Source: Arthrobacter sp. TMP15 (GTDB lineage Bacteria > Actinomycetota > Actinomycetes > Actinomycetales > Micrococcaceae). Taken from it: 64,000 nt of DNA. Shown one piece after another: positions 53,579 to 62,313 of the stretch. How positions within the stretch are numbered: position 1 is the first letter of the stretch; every line of letters starts with the position of its first letter. The notes below the pieces were generated by a model. That model worked only from the letters and a program-made list of their open reading frames with translations, had not been told where the DNA came from and did no database searches. The stretch lies in contig NZ_CP154262.1 in assembly GCF_039529835.1 (NCBI RefSeq), positions 186,001 to 250,000 on the forward strand, written 5' to 3'. The position numbers were made by a program, and so were the translations under genes.

Positions 53579-53938
53579 TCAGGCCTTTTTGACCACACTG
53601 GATTTAAGTTTCATGGCGCCGAAGCCGTCGACCTTGGCGTCAATGTCATGCCCATTGACGGGGTCTATAAGGCGGATATTGCGAACTTTGGTACCAATTT
53701 TCAAATCTTGCGGGCTACCCTTAATCTTCATCGTTTTCACGATGCTCACAGTGTCGCCGTCGTTCAAGACATTTCCCACAGCGTCCTTAACTACCGCCTG
53801 AACCAACGCGTCGTGCGCCGCATCAGGTGCTTGGACCGGCACAAATTCATGTGCACATTCTGGGCAAACCAATAATTCGCCCATCTGGTAGGTGTATTCA
53901 CAGGCGCAAACGGGGCACGGAGAAAGGGTCTCACTCAT
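53579..53938 (-). CDS. PhnA/YjdM zinc-ribbon protein
   Basis: A 119-residue protein of the PhnA (YjdM) family. The N-terminus holds a zinc ribbon (CPVCACEYTYQMGELLVCPEC) and the C-terminal part a beta-barrel ending GHDIDAKVDGFGAMKLKSS. The family name comes from alkylphosphonate use, but its role is uncertain and no phosphonate genes are nearby. The ATG at 53938 gives MSETLSPCPVC, matching homologues; the in-frame ATG at 53947 is also possible because GGAGG lies too near 53938. Confidence 0.9.
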   Translation of the reverse strand: MSETLSPCPVCACEYTYQMGELLVCPECAHEFVPVQAPDAAHDALVQAVVKDAVGNVLNDGDTVSIVKTMKIKGSPQDLKIGTKVRNIRLIDPVNGHDIDAKVDGFGAMKLKSSVVKKA

Positions 53939-54022
53939 GGCCTCCATCTTAGCCGCATCCCCATTTTAGTCTTGGAGCCACCAGCCTGCACTAAAGCCCT
54001 GAGAAACGTACGGAATAAAAAA

Positions 54023-54047
54023 CAGCGACATCCAATGGATGCCGCTG
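54023..54047 (-). terminator. Terminator of tRNA-Pro
   Basis: An inverted repeat, CAGCGACATCC at the left and GGATGCCGCTG at the right (one G-U pair), lies just downstream of the tRNA on its strand. It is followed by a T-run (TTTTTTATTCC as read on the minus strand). Confidence 0.8.
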
Positions 54048-54055
54048 CTATTTAA

Positions 54056-54134
<79 letters not shown>

Positions 54135-54314
54135 ATCCGTAGCTTTCACCTAACCTGCGAAGGTCTGAAAAAGCAACCACTCAAGACTAGCGGACAGGGG
54201 CCATGATCACGAAATCGTGGCGTGCCCCTGACTCGTAGATTACGAGGTATTAGGTCAAGGAAACACGTGAATACGAACTGACCAAACTGCCTGTTTCCTT
54301 AGGTTCTTAGGTTC

Positions 54315-55265
54315 CTAGCGTCGAGCCGTGAGAGTCAACACAACAGCTTCAGGCCTGCACGCGAAGCGGAAGGGGGCAGTGCGTGCGGTGCCTATCCCTG
54401 CGGAGACGTTCACCGGCGTCGTACGTCCATAGGCCTCCCAGTCATTGAGGCCCCGAGCTCGCCACGTAGGCAAGTCGCAATTACTGACAAGTGCCCCGTA
54501 GCCGGGAATGCAGACCTGGCCGCCATGGGTATGGCCAGCAAGGATCAAATCCGCGCCCTCTTGAGTGAAATGGTCAAGAACACGCTGATACGGGGCATGC
54601 GCCACAGCGATTTTCACGTGCGGGGCGGAATCTTGGTTGATTGAACCCTGCGGCCAACCGGCGTAACGCTCCCGGTTTAGATGTGGATCGTCAACGCCGC
54701 TGAAATCGAAGCGAATGCCGTTCATCGGAAGGGATTGGGCACGGTTTGTCAGATCGACCCAACCACCAAGCCCAAAGCCCGTGTGCAGTGCCTGCGTGTC
54801 CAGCGGGATGGGATGGTGCCTGGTCCCGGATGGGTGCTTAGAGGGACCTGTTAGATAGGAGAAAGGGTTTTTGAAACTAGGGGCAAAATAGTCGTTTGAG
54901 CCCGGTACAAAAACCCCCGGGAACTTCATTAGCGGACCGAGGGCATCCAAAAGCGGAGCAATCGCATCCGGGTGGCTAAGGTTATCGCCGGTGTTGACCA
55001 CAAGATCCGGCTGCAACGAGGCCAACTCCCTGAGCCACCGGGTCTTCTTGTGCTGGCCCGGGGATAAGTGGATGTCAGAAAGATGCAGCACAGTAAAGGG
55101 CGCCGAACCGGGCGGGAGAATGGCCAAAGATTCTTCCCGGAGTGCAAACCAATGCCGTTCAATTAAGGCACCGTACGCCACAGCGCCGGCACCAGCGGCC
55201 AAGACAACCCCCGCCGCCGCACTGAATGTGGATAAGCGGGACGGGGCTGCGTACGTTCGTGACAT
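54315..55265 (-). CDS. YkuE-type metallophosphoesterase
   Basis: A 316-residue membrane-associated phosphoesterase. A hydrophobic segment (about 13-33) anchors the N-terminus. The calcineurin-like core has the metal ligands in SDIHLSPGQH (DxH), VNTGDNLSHPD, PGSNDYF and LAGHTHGGQV. The family includes YkuE, which binds the cell envelope; a specific substrate is not known. It lies 12 bases downstream of the penicillin-binding protein gene on the same strand, so the two form an operon, suggesting a link with cell-wall synthesis. Confidence 0.92.
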   Translation of the reverse strand: MSRTYAAPSRLSTFSAAAGVVLAAGAGAVAYGALIERHWFALREESLAILPPGSAPFTVLHLSDIHLSPGQHKKTRWLRELASLQPDLVVNTGDNLSHPDAIAPLLDALGPLMKFPGVFVPGSNDYFAPSFKNPFSYLTGPSKHPSGTRHHPIPLDTQALHTGFGLGGWVDLTNRAQSLPMNGIRFDFSGVDDPHLNRERYAGWPQGSINQDSAPHVKIAVAHAPYQRVLDHFTQEGADLILAGHTHGGQVCIPGYGALVSNCDLPTWRARGLNDWEAYGRTTPVNVSAGIGTARTAPFRFACRPEAVVLTLTARR

Positions 55266-55277
55266 CAGGGCGACGCT

Positions 55278-57509
55278 CTACTCTTTCTTGTCTTTATCGT
55301 CAGGTTTGTTATTGCCTTTATCGTCGCCGTCCTTGGGCTTGTCAGAATCCTTGGGCTTGGGCGGAATTATCACCGGCGCGTTGACCATGCTGGCTGGTGG
55401 GAGGTCAAAGCCATTGACATCAAAGAACCCCGCGATCTGGTTCATGTAACCCTGCCAGGCCTTCCCAGCGTAGGTTGCGCCGTCAACGTAGTCGATGCGC
55501 TGGTTGGCGATCAGTTTGCCGTTGTTGGATGCGTTCTTATCCTCCGGGCTACCCAGCCATGAGGCCGTGGCCAAACCGCGGGTGAAACCAATGGTCCACG
55601 TGTGTTGGGAGTCATTGGTTGTTCCCGTCTTGGCTGCTGCCGGGTACTGCAAGCCCAGCTGGTAGCCGGAGCCACGAACCAGGACCTCCTGGAGCACGTT
55701 GTTCACACCCGCAGCAACTTCTGGCTTGATCGATTGATTGCAGTTGGCGCTGGGCACGGGAAGTGGTTCATCTTTCGCATTTTTGATGGAAATCAACGCG
55801 ATGGGGTCGCAGTGAATCCCACCTGCGGCGAAGGTGGCAAATGAGGCTGCCATGGTCAGGGGTGCAACCTCGCCACTACCCAGCAGGCTGCTGATGTAGT
55901 CAACGTTGTATGGCTTATTGGGGTCTTCTCCCAAGTGAATGCCGGTTGCCGTCATCATTTTCTGAATGTTACAGACATCCAGTTTGTCAGCGCTGGCGAA
56001 CGTGGCAGTGTTTAGGGAGTTGTACAAGCCCTCCCGAGCCGTCACGGTCCGGTAATAGCCCTCAGTCGCGTTCTGGAGATCGTCGGCGGCTTCCGGATTA
56101 CTGGAATCGTAGATACCTCCGGTTGCCCCACAGGAGTTATTCCATTGGTGGGAGGCCGGGTACCGGCGCACCGCGGCATTCACAGAGTCGTTGATCTTGT
56201 GCCCGGAGTTAAGCCATTCGGCAAAGGTGAATGGCTTAATGGTTGAGCCCACATCGAAACCACCGGAGCCACCGAGGGAATTGCCTTTGGTATCAACACG
56301 ATCAACATTGAAGTTGTAGTCGGTCTTCCACTGTCCTTCCGGTGCTGCCAACTTGGTGTTTTGCGCCATTGCCAAAATCTTTCCACTGGCTGGCTGGACC
56401 GTCACCAGCGATTGACCAACTTTATCCGGGTTGTTATCCATTGGCGTGAAGTTTTGCAGTTGGGTTTGGGCCGCATCCTGCAGACCGGCATCCAGTGTGG
56501 TGGTGATGGTCAATCCACCCTGCAGCAGCAGTTTTTGCCGTGCTTCCACAGTTTTTCCGTAGCTAGGGTCGTTGACGAAAAGATGAGTGACGTACTCGCA
56601 GAAGTACTCTGCACGGACCGCCGTAGTGCAGCCCCGTTGATTGGGTTGGACATTGAGCCCAATGTCCGTGGCCACGGCCTCTTCGTGCTGCTTTTTATCA
56701 ATTTTTCCCTGATCCAGCATATGATCCAAAACCATGTTTCGGCGTGAAATAGCGTTCTCGGGATTGACCAGAGGATCGTAATAACTGGGCCGGTTAACCA
56801 CACCTGCAAGTAACGCAGCCTGAGGCAAGTTCAAGTCCTTGGCATGGGCACCAAAGTAGAAGTTGGACGCCGATTCAATGCCGTAGTTGTTGTTGGCAAA
56901 AAACACCCAGTTCAAATAACCCTGAAGAATCTCATCCTTGGAATATTTTTTGTCCACAGCAATGGCGAGCTTAATTTCGCGGACTTTGTCCCCGACTTTC
57001 TTGTCCCCACCTTGTTTGACCTTCTCCAGTTCACCGTTGGCCGCGAATGTCTGAATAATTACGTTGTTCACGTATTGCTGTGTGATGGTGGAGGCGCCTT
57101 GGCGGTCACCGCCTCTGGCCATGGCAGTTACAGCACGCATCAGGCCGCGAGTGTCGATGCCACCATGCTCGTAGTAGCGAGCGTCCTCAACGGCGACGAT
57201 TGCATCCTTCATGAAGTCGGAGATGCTATCCAACCCCACCTCTGTCCGGTTTTGATCGTAGAAAGTGGCAAGTAACGAGCCGTCTGAGGCCAGAATCTTC
57301 GATGACAAGGCAGGAGTGCCGATGGCCATCTCATCGGGAAGGTCATCGAAGAATGTGATCGATGAGGACGCCGTGCCGCCTGCCAGGGCTACTGCCGGGA
57401 CCATGAGTCCTGCCACAAGGACACCACAAATAGAGCTAATGCCCATGAAGGCGACCAGTTTGCCCAGAGTTGTGGCGGTATCGAAAATAGGGTGTTTTTT
57501 TGCTGCCAT
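55278..57509 (-). CDS. Class A penicillin-binding protein (transglycosylase/transpeptidase)
   Basis: Bifunctional peptidoglycan synthase of 743 residues. An N-terminal membrane helix (about 18-44) is followed by the GT51 glycosyltransferase domain with EDARYYEHGGIDTRGL and GASTITQQYVNN. The transpeptidase domain carries the catalytic Ser in GSTIKP (SxxK), the SLN of the second motif and KTGTTN as the third (KTG). The C-terminus is a charged, low-complexity tail (Lys/Asp/Pro). The ATG gives MAAKKHPIFD. It is upstream of the phosphoesterase gene, and divergent from the small DUF4177 gene. Confidence 0.96.
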   Translation of the reverse strand: MAAKKHPIFDTATTLGKLVAFMGISSICGVLVAGLMVPAVALAGGTASSSITFFDDLPDEMAIGTPALSSKILASDGSLLATFYDQNRTEVGLDSISDFMKDAIVAVEDARYYEHGGIDTRGLMRAVTAMARGGDRQGASTITQQYVNNVIIQTFAANGELEKVKQGGDKKVGDKVREIKLAIAVDKKYSKDEILQGYLNWVFFANNNYGIESASNFYFGAHAKDLNLPQAALLAGVVNRPSYYDPLVNPENAISRRNMVLDHMLDQGKIDKKQHEEAVATDIGLNVQPNQRGCTTAVRAEYFCEYVTHLFVNDPSYGKTVEARQKLLLQGGLTITTTLDAGLQDAAQTQLQNFTPMDNNPDKVGQSLVTVQPASGKILAMAQNTKLAAPEGQWKTDYNFNVDRVDTKGNSLGGSGGFDVGSTIKPFTFAEWLNSGHKINDSVNAAVRRYPASHQWNNSCGATGGIYDSSNPEAADDLQNATEGYYRTVTAREGLYNSLNTATFASADKLDVCNIQKMMTATGIHLGEDPNKPYNVDYISSLLGSGEVAPLTMAASFATFAAGGIHCDPIALISIKNAKDEPLPVPSANCNQSIKPEVAAGVNNVLQEVLVRGSGYQLGLQYPAAAKTGTTNDSQHTWTIGFTRGLATASWLGSPEDKNASNNGKLIANQRIDYVDGATYAGKAWQGYMNQIAGFFDVNGFDLPPASMVNAPVIIPPKPKDSDKPKDGDDKGNNKPDDKDKKE

Positions 57510-57545
57510 TTTCTCAGCTTAGCTGCAGGGGCTACGCTTTGAAGT

Positions 57546-57701
57546 ATGACCAAATGGGAGTACTCTACGATTCCGCTGATTATCCATGCCACCAAGGCGA
57601 TTCTTGACCAGTGGGGTGACGAGGGCTGGGAGCTGGTCCAAGTTGTTCCTGGCCCGGATGGCAAAGGCCTTGTTGCGTATTTGAAACGAGAGAAGGCTTA
57701 G
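57546..57701 (+). CDS. DUF4177-type small protein
   Basis: A 51-residue protein of the DUF4177 family, short enough to be missed by length filters. It begins MTKWEYSTIPLIIHATKAIL and contains DEGWELVQVVPGP, the family signature, and ends YLKREKA. It is followed after two bases by ridA on the same strand, so the pair is co-transcribed. Function is unknown. Confidence 0.85.
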   Translation: MTKWEYSTIPLIIHATKAILDQWGDEGWELVQVVPGPDGKGLVAYLKREKA

Positions 57702-57703
57702 TC

Positions 57704-58189
57704 TTGAATACCGCATCAGATCAAGGAACTTCACGTATTGAAGCGCGCATGGCGGAGCTTGGCTTAAGCCTTCCTGCCGTGGCCGCCCCGGTGGCGGCCT
57801 ATGTGCCGGCCGTGGTCTCAGGCAAGCACGTTTATACCTCAGGCCAGCTGCCATTTATTGATGGCAAACTCACAGCTACCGGCAAGGTGGGCGCCGAGGT
57901 TTCCGCTGAGGACGCAAACTCCATGGCCGCAACTGCCGCTATCAACGCCATTGCGGCAGTTAAAAGTGTCATTGGTGACCTTGACCGTGTGATCCGGATC
58001 GTGAAAGTTGTGGGCTTTGTTGCCTCGGATCCGTCTTTCACCGGTCAGCCGGGTGTTGTTAACGGTGCCTCGGAACTGCTCGGTGAAATATTTGGCGAGG
58101 CAGGCGTGCACGCACGCTCCGCTGTTGGGGTTTCCGTTTTGCCATTGGATTCCCCCGTTGAGGTTGAGCTGATTGCCGAATTCCAGTAA
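57704..58189 (+). CDS. ridA: RidA/YjgF family deaminase
   Basis: A 161-residue protein of the RidA family (reactive enamine/imine deaminases), some of which relieve 2-aminoacrylate stress. The core shows VVSGKHVYTSGQLPF, VGAEVSAEDANSMAATAAINAIAAV shortened here as AATAAINAIAAVKSV, and HARSAVGVSVLPLDSPVEVELIAEF, the C-terminal family signature. A TTG start follows AGAAGG in the upstream gene. It overlaps the next gene by 17 bases. Confidence 0.93.
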   Translation: MNTASDQGTSRIEARMAELGLSLPAVAAPVAAYVPAVVSGKHVYTSGQLPFIDGKLTATGKVGAEVSAEDANSMAATAAINAIAAVKSVIGDLDRVIRIVKVVGFVASDPSFTGQPGVVNGASELLGEIFGEAGVHARSAVGVSVLPLDSPVEVELIAEFQ

Positions 58190-59117
58190 TAATCCTGCCG
58201 TCTTCAGACCCGGCGGTACGCGGTGCTTCCCGCTGAACAATGATCAGCGGGAAGCTGCGCAGGCTTGGGTTGAATTTGGTGCGCGCACCCCCAGTAAACC
58301 GCGGCAGGCGTCATCCGTGGTGTTGTTGAAGGACAGCCCAGCCGGGTTGAAAACGTTTTTGACGTACCGGCCCGGCGGATCACCGCTGGGCACAGTTGCT
58401 TTTCCCGGCGGCACCATTGATCCCGCGGACGACGACGTGACCGACTGGGTGGGTCCCTCGGCGCTTGCGTGGGCCAAAAGCATGGGCACTGTTGACAGTT
58501 CCCTGGCCAAACGTCACGTGGTGGCTGCTATCCGTGAACTGTTTGAAGAGACCGGTGTGTTGCTTGCCGGACCGGACGCGTCGTCTCTGGTGGAAAATAT
58601 CTCTGGGGCAGACTGGATGCGCGCACGTGAGTCTATTGCGGCCCAGGAATCTACATTCTCCGCACTTCTGGAACGCTACGGCTTGGCCCTGCGTACCGAT
58701 CTGCTCAAGCCGCTGAGCCACTGGATGAGCCCGGACTTCGCGCACCGACGATTCGACACACGATATTTTGCGGCAGCAAGGCCAGTGAATCAGGAACCAT
58801 CGCTGCTCACAAGCAAGGGAGTATGGGGCCGATGGGCAAGTGCCGCAGAGATTCTTGGCGACCGTGCCACCGCCGCCCTGGGCGATGAAATAGGTGTGCC
58901 CGCCACGGCCGGACTGGCTCTGGGTGAACTTGTTGTCCCGGGCGTTGAAATAATTTTGGAAAAAATCGCTGCTGCCCGAGGCTGTATTGCCTACTTAAAC
59001 CACAAACGCGCCATCAACGAGTACCAGCCGAAGCTTGTCACCGATACCGACGAGGATTTCAGCCTTGAAGTCTCGACGGCTCCAGCATCTGAAGGTGGCC
59101 CCTGCCGGGAACGGTAG
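58173..59117 (+). CDS. Nudix hydrolase (NUDT19-like)
   Basis: A 314-residue hydrolase of a nucleotide or CoA derivative. The Nudix motif is interrupted in the usual way for this subgroup: GGTIDPADDD at the start, an insertion of about 35 residues and AAIRELFEETGVLLAG as the REUxEExGU core. The C-terminal half (RRFDTRYFAAARP, FDTRYF and LKPLSHWMSP) is typical of NUDT19/CoA-pyrophosphatase-like proteins. The TTG start overlaps ridA and no ribosome site of its own is clear, so translation is probably coupled. Substrate is inferred by family only. Confidence 0.82.
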   Translation: MPNSSNNPAVFRPGGTRCFPLNNDQREAAQAWVEFGARTPSKPRQASSVVLLKDSPAGLKTFLTYRPGGSPLGTVAFPGGTIDPADDDVTDWVGPSALAWAKSMGTVDSSLAKRHVVAAIRELFEETGVLLAGPDASSLVENISGADWMRARESIAAQESTFSALLERYGLALRTDLLKPLSHWMSPDFAHRRFDTRYFAAARPVNQEPSLLTSKGVWGRWASAAEILGDRATAALGDEIGVPATAGLALGELVVPGVEIILEKIAAARGCIAYLNHKRAINEYQPKLVTDTDEDFSLEVSTAPASEGGPCRER

Positions 59118-59139
59118 GCACTTCTGCAGCGTGAGCGTG

Positions 59140-60378
59140 CTAGCTCCGTGCTGCAAGCAGATTGCTGTAGATGCCCACGAGAAGTTCTGCATGTGCACTT
59201 GCTGAAACCCGCTGTTGAGGGATAGCTAGTGTCGTGCTCATTGACGGCAGGGTGCTTGTGTTGGCCATCAACAACCGAAATGCCGCTGCGAGATCCTGGT
59301 GGCTCTGGGTAGCGGCTACTACGTAAGCGCCAACCGGCAACCCTTCCCCTAAATCAGGGTCGGAAAGCACAATTGGTAAGCCACAGGACATTGCTTCAAG
59401 TATCACCATGGGTTGATTATCAAAACCATAAGAAGATGATACAAAAGCGTGGTGTTGTTGCATGGCCGCCAGAACTTCCTCCTGTGCAACACTGCCGTGC
59501 ATCCGTACTCTATGGTCCACTCCAAGGTGTTTGACGAGCCGTTGGAGCTTGGCCGCAGCCGCGCCGTCGCCGTAAATATTGGCTACCACGGCCTCGCCAG
59601 CGGCGGCTACAGCTTGTACAAACACTTCGGGCCGTTTTTCCGGGGAGATCCGCCCACACCACATCAACTTAAGCGGCTCGTGGGCAGCCTTGGTGCGAGG
59701 TTGGGCGGTGCCCACAGAATTTAGCACGGAGTCTTCTAGACCGTTGGAGATCACGTGAACTGGTGCCGTGAGCCCTTGACGGACCAATTTGGCGGCAAAG
59801 TGAGCTGATGGCACCACCACAGCATCGGCGGTATTACCTTGGGTGGTCATCAGCTGCCACATCCGTCGCGCCACCGCGGAATGCATATAAGCATCTTCGG
59901 GATGCTCCGGCGCAGACCCATGGCCAAGGTGGCGTCGGTGAACTGCGGCAAGCACGCGAGTAGTAATCTCGGGAACGGGAAGAACATTGGCTGTGTAGAC
60001 ATCCAAGCGACCGTGCATGCTCTGCACCAAAGGCAGACTCAGCGTCCGAGCGGCCTTTATACCGGCAAGGGCGGCGAAAATTTCTGAATGTACATGCACC
60101 ACATCAACGTTCCTCTCTGCGAGCGCTGCCGTGAGCACCTCAAACGCTTTTTGAGGTGGCCACGTGAACGGAAACCCATCCGGTTTGAACGCCTTGGAAG
60201 CAGGCAAAGCCACCACATCCGGGTCAAGGGAATCCAGGTCAGTGGAAGGAGTATGAAGTGGGGCGAAGATAGTAACGTGATGGCCCAGTTGACTCAGCGA
60301 CTCCTTTGCCGCCTTGATGGCTGTCTGTACCCCGCCAAGCGTTGGCAGGTAATAGTCGGTCACCATGGCAATGTGCAT
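59140..60378 (-). CDS. GT4-family glycosyltransferase
   Basis: Cytoplasmic GT-B glycosyltransferase of 412 residues, similar to mannosyltransferases of phosphatidylinositol mannoside or glycolipid synthesis. The N-terminal GGVQTAI donor/acceptor loop and LPLVQSMHGR precede the sugar-nucleotide half with VISNGLEDSV, LMWCGRISPEKRPEVFVQA and SYGFDNQPMVILEAMSCGLPIVLS. The first Glu of the usual EX7E pair is replaced by Asp. It is convergent with the Nudix gene and divergent from the SDR/MBL/ketosynthase cassette across 123 bases, so the promoters may be shared. A glycolipid link with the cassette is speculation. Confidence 0.9.
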   Translation of the reverse strand: MHIAMVTDYYLPTLGGVQTAIKAAKESLSQLGHHVTIFAPLHTPSTDLDSLDPDVVALPASKAFKPDGFPFTWPPQKAFEVLTAALAERNVDVVHVHSEIFAALAGIKAARTLSLPLVQSMHGRLDVYTANVLPVPEITTRVLAAVHRRHLGHGSAPEHPEDAYMHSAVARRMWQLMTTQGNTADAVVVPSAHFAAKLVRQGLTAPVHVISNGLEDSVLNSVGTAQPRTKAAHEPLKLMWCGRISPEKRPEVFVQAVAAAGEAVVANIYGDGAAAAKLQRLVKHLGVDHRVRMHGSVAQEEVLAAMQQHHAFVSSSYGFDNQPMVILEAMSCGLPIVLSDPDLGEGLPVGAYVVAATQSHQDLAAAFRLLMANTSTLPSMSTTLAIPQQRVSASAHAELLVGIYSNLLAARS

Positions 60379-60501
60379 GTTTCAACTATAGGGACGTCCC
60401 AGCGATTCCTCCCCACACCAAACGCCAGTGCGCCGACCTGGACATGGGCAGATGTCCGCGTGGTGGATTGTGGTTTGGCTCTGTGGTTCTACGATAGGCA
60501 A

Positions 60502-61515
60502 ATGACTACTGATCCTTCCGGTGAGCCGCCCGTGGTTCTGATTACTGGAGCCACGGGGTTCCTTGGCGGATATGCAGTCCAGGAATTCATCTCCCAAGGA
60601 TTCCGCGTGCTCGCCCATGGCCGCAACCCTGCCGCGCTTCAGCGGTTAGAGCTCATGGGCGCCCAAACGATAGTGGGTGATCTTGCCGGGCTTTCGCAGC
60701 TTCGGAGACCTGTTGATGTTGTGGTGCACGCGGCTGCACTTTCGAGCCCTTGGGGGCGGTGGCCGGATTTTGAACTCAACAACGTAACCGGCACAGCCCA
60801 CGTGGTCAGCTTTATGGAAAGAAACGCAGTTCCGCGTCTGGTCTTTGTCTCTTCCCCCAGTGTGTACGCGGATAGGGGGGACCGTCTTGCCATCAAGGAA
60901 AGCGAGCCTATCCGGCGTCGACCGCTAAACTCCTACATCCGTTCCAAGGTGGCAGCCGAGGCACTTCTGCAAGAAGCTCACGGCTTGGGACGGGTGAAGG
61001 AATTGGTGATGATTCGTCCGAGGGGCATCATCGGTGCCGGCGACACAAGTGTTGCGCCGCGGCTACTTTCTGCGTATCGGAAGATTGGTGTCCCTCTTTT
61101 TGCCGGCGGGGAGAACCTGGTGGACCTCACAGCAGTTCAGAACGTGGCGTACGCGCTGCGGCTGGCCGCTTGTGTTCAGGATGCTTCTGGGCAGGTGTAC
61201 AACATCACGAACGGCCAGCCACGGGCCTTCAAAGACTTGCTGGAGATCCTCTTTCGGGAGTTGGATCTGCCACCACGCTACCGCCGGGCCAACGCCTCCT
61301 TGTTCTTCGCATTGGGTGCGGTCTTGGAGAATATTTTCGAGCTGGTCCCGGGTTCACCCGAGCCGCCGTTGACAAGATACATGGTCTCCACCATTGCCTA
61401 TTCTCAGACTCTGGACATCTCGCGCGCCCGCGATCAGCTAGGTTATGAGCCTCAGGTGGATATTGAATCTGCACTTGCCGCCTTTGCAACCGGATACGGG
61501 GGAGAACATGCCTAA
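60502..61515 (+). CDS. OleD-like NAD(P)-dependent reductase (extended SDR)
   Basis: A 337-residue extended short-chain dehydrogenase. The nucleotide motif TGATGFLGG is at the N-terminus; the catalytic Tyr145 and Lys149 lie in NSYIRSK, with Ser in VSSPSVYAD. The segment MIRPRGIIGAGDTSVAPRLL and NLVDLTAVQNVAYALRLA resemble 3beta-HSD and OleD enzymes, which reduce a 2-alkyl-3-keto acid. The ATG at 60502 is chosen since homology begins at MTTDPSGEPPVVLITGA; the frame is open much further upstream. It overlaps the MBL gene by 8 bases, the first gene of a three-gene cassette. Confidence 0.85.
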   Translation: MTTDPSGEPPVVLITGATGFLGGYAVQEFISQGFRVLAHGRNPAALQRLELMGAQTIVGDLAGLSQLRRPVDVVVHAAALSSPWGRWPDFELNNVTGTAHVVSFMERNAVPRLVFVSSPSVYADRGDRLAIKESEPIRRRPLNSYIRSKVAAEALLQEAHGLGRVKELVMIRPRGIIGAGDTSVAPRLLSAYRKIGVPLFAGGENLVDLTAVQNVAYALRLAACVQDASGQVYNITNGQPRAFKDLLEILFRELDLPPRYRRANASLFFALGAVLENIFELVPGSPEPPLTRYMVSTIAYSQTLDISRARDQLGYEPQVDIESALAAFATGYGGEHA

Positions 61516-62275
61516 AGGACGGCTGAGCTATTACGCCTGTGGATACACCACTCATCAGATGAAACAACTGATGCGCTCTGCGCCACGCGAGCGCAGAACC
61601 TTTCCCGCTGGGGTATTCCTGTATCAGCACCCAGACGGGCGCAACGTGCTGTTTGACACCGGCTACGCACCGGCAACCTGGCGGGCCGGGATCAAGGGAT
61701 TTCTTTACAATCTGCTACTGCCTGTACGCCTAGCAAAAGAACAAAATATTGCCGCTCAGCTATCACGTGATGGCATATCCGTGGACTCGATCACGTACGT
61801 GGTGTTGTCCCACTTGCACCCGGATCACATTGGCGGAGCGCGGTACTTTCCTCAAACCACCTTTGTCCTAAGTACACCGATGCTGGCAACGCTTTCTCAA
61901 GCCAAGCTGCAGGAAGGTTTCCTTCCCGGGCTGCTGCCGCAGTGGTTTAGCGCAGCCCAGAAACTGATTGTTGATCCAGAATTAAGTGAATTCGACCTCC
62001 TGGGCGATGGCAGCTATCGCTTAGTTGGTCTGCCGGGGCATGCGCAAGGACACATGGGTGCACTGGTTGAAGAGCGCGCCCTGCTGGCCGGGGATGCCTC
62101 CTGGGGCGAGGACTTGATGGGGGAGGTTCCGCGTATGAAGGCAGTGCCTAAGGCGATTACGCACAACTGGGTTGAATACCAGGAAACCGTCCAGCGAGTG
62201 CAAAGGATGAAAGGCAATGGAATTCAACTATATTTCAGTCATGATCCCCAAGATCGCAAGCAATTGTTCTCATGA
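61508..62275 (+). CDS. Metallo-beta-lactamase-fold hydrolase
   Basis: A 255-residue metallohydrolase. The metal motif HLHPDH occurs at residues 102-107, with further ligands in GHAQGHMG and LLAGDASWG. VLFDTGYAPATWRAG and the overall pattern resemble N-acyl-homoserine lactonases. Its ATG follows GGGGGAG in the end of the SDR gene and overlaps it by 8 bases. The substrate is not visible in the sequence. In this cassette it could open a lactone or a thioester made by the ketosynthase and reductase. This is an inference. Confidence 0.85.
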   Translation: MPKGRLSYYACGYTTHQMKQLMRSAPRERRTFPAGVFLYQHPDGRNVLFDTGYAPATWRAGIKGFLYNLLLPVRLAKEQNIAAQLSRDGISVDSITYVVLSHLHPDHIGGARYFPQTTFVLSTPMLATLSQAKLQEGFLPGLLPQWFSAAQKLIVDPELSEFDLLGDGSYRLVGLPGHAQGHMGALVEERALLAGDASWGEDLMGEVPRMKAVPKAITHNWVEYQETVQRVQRMKGNGIQLYFSHDPQDRKQLFS

Positions 62276-62313
62276 CCTGCAGGAACCAACAACACTCAAC
62301 AGGGGGAAATACA

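Noticed and set aside
54196-54231. Imperfect hairpin near tRNA-Pro
   Set aside because: Stem has several mismatches and no T-run; it could equally be chance, and no attachment-site or integrase is near.
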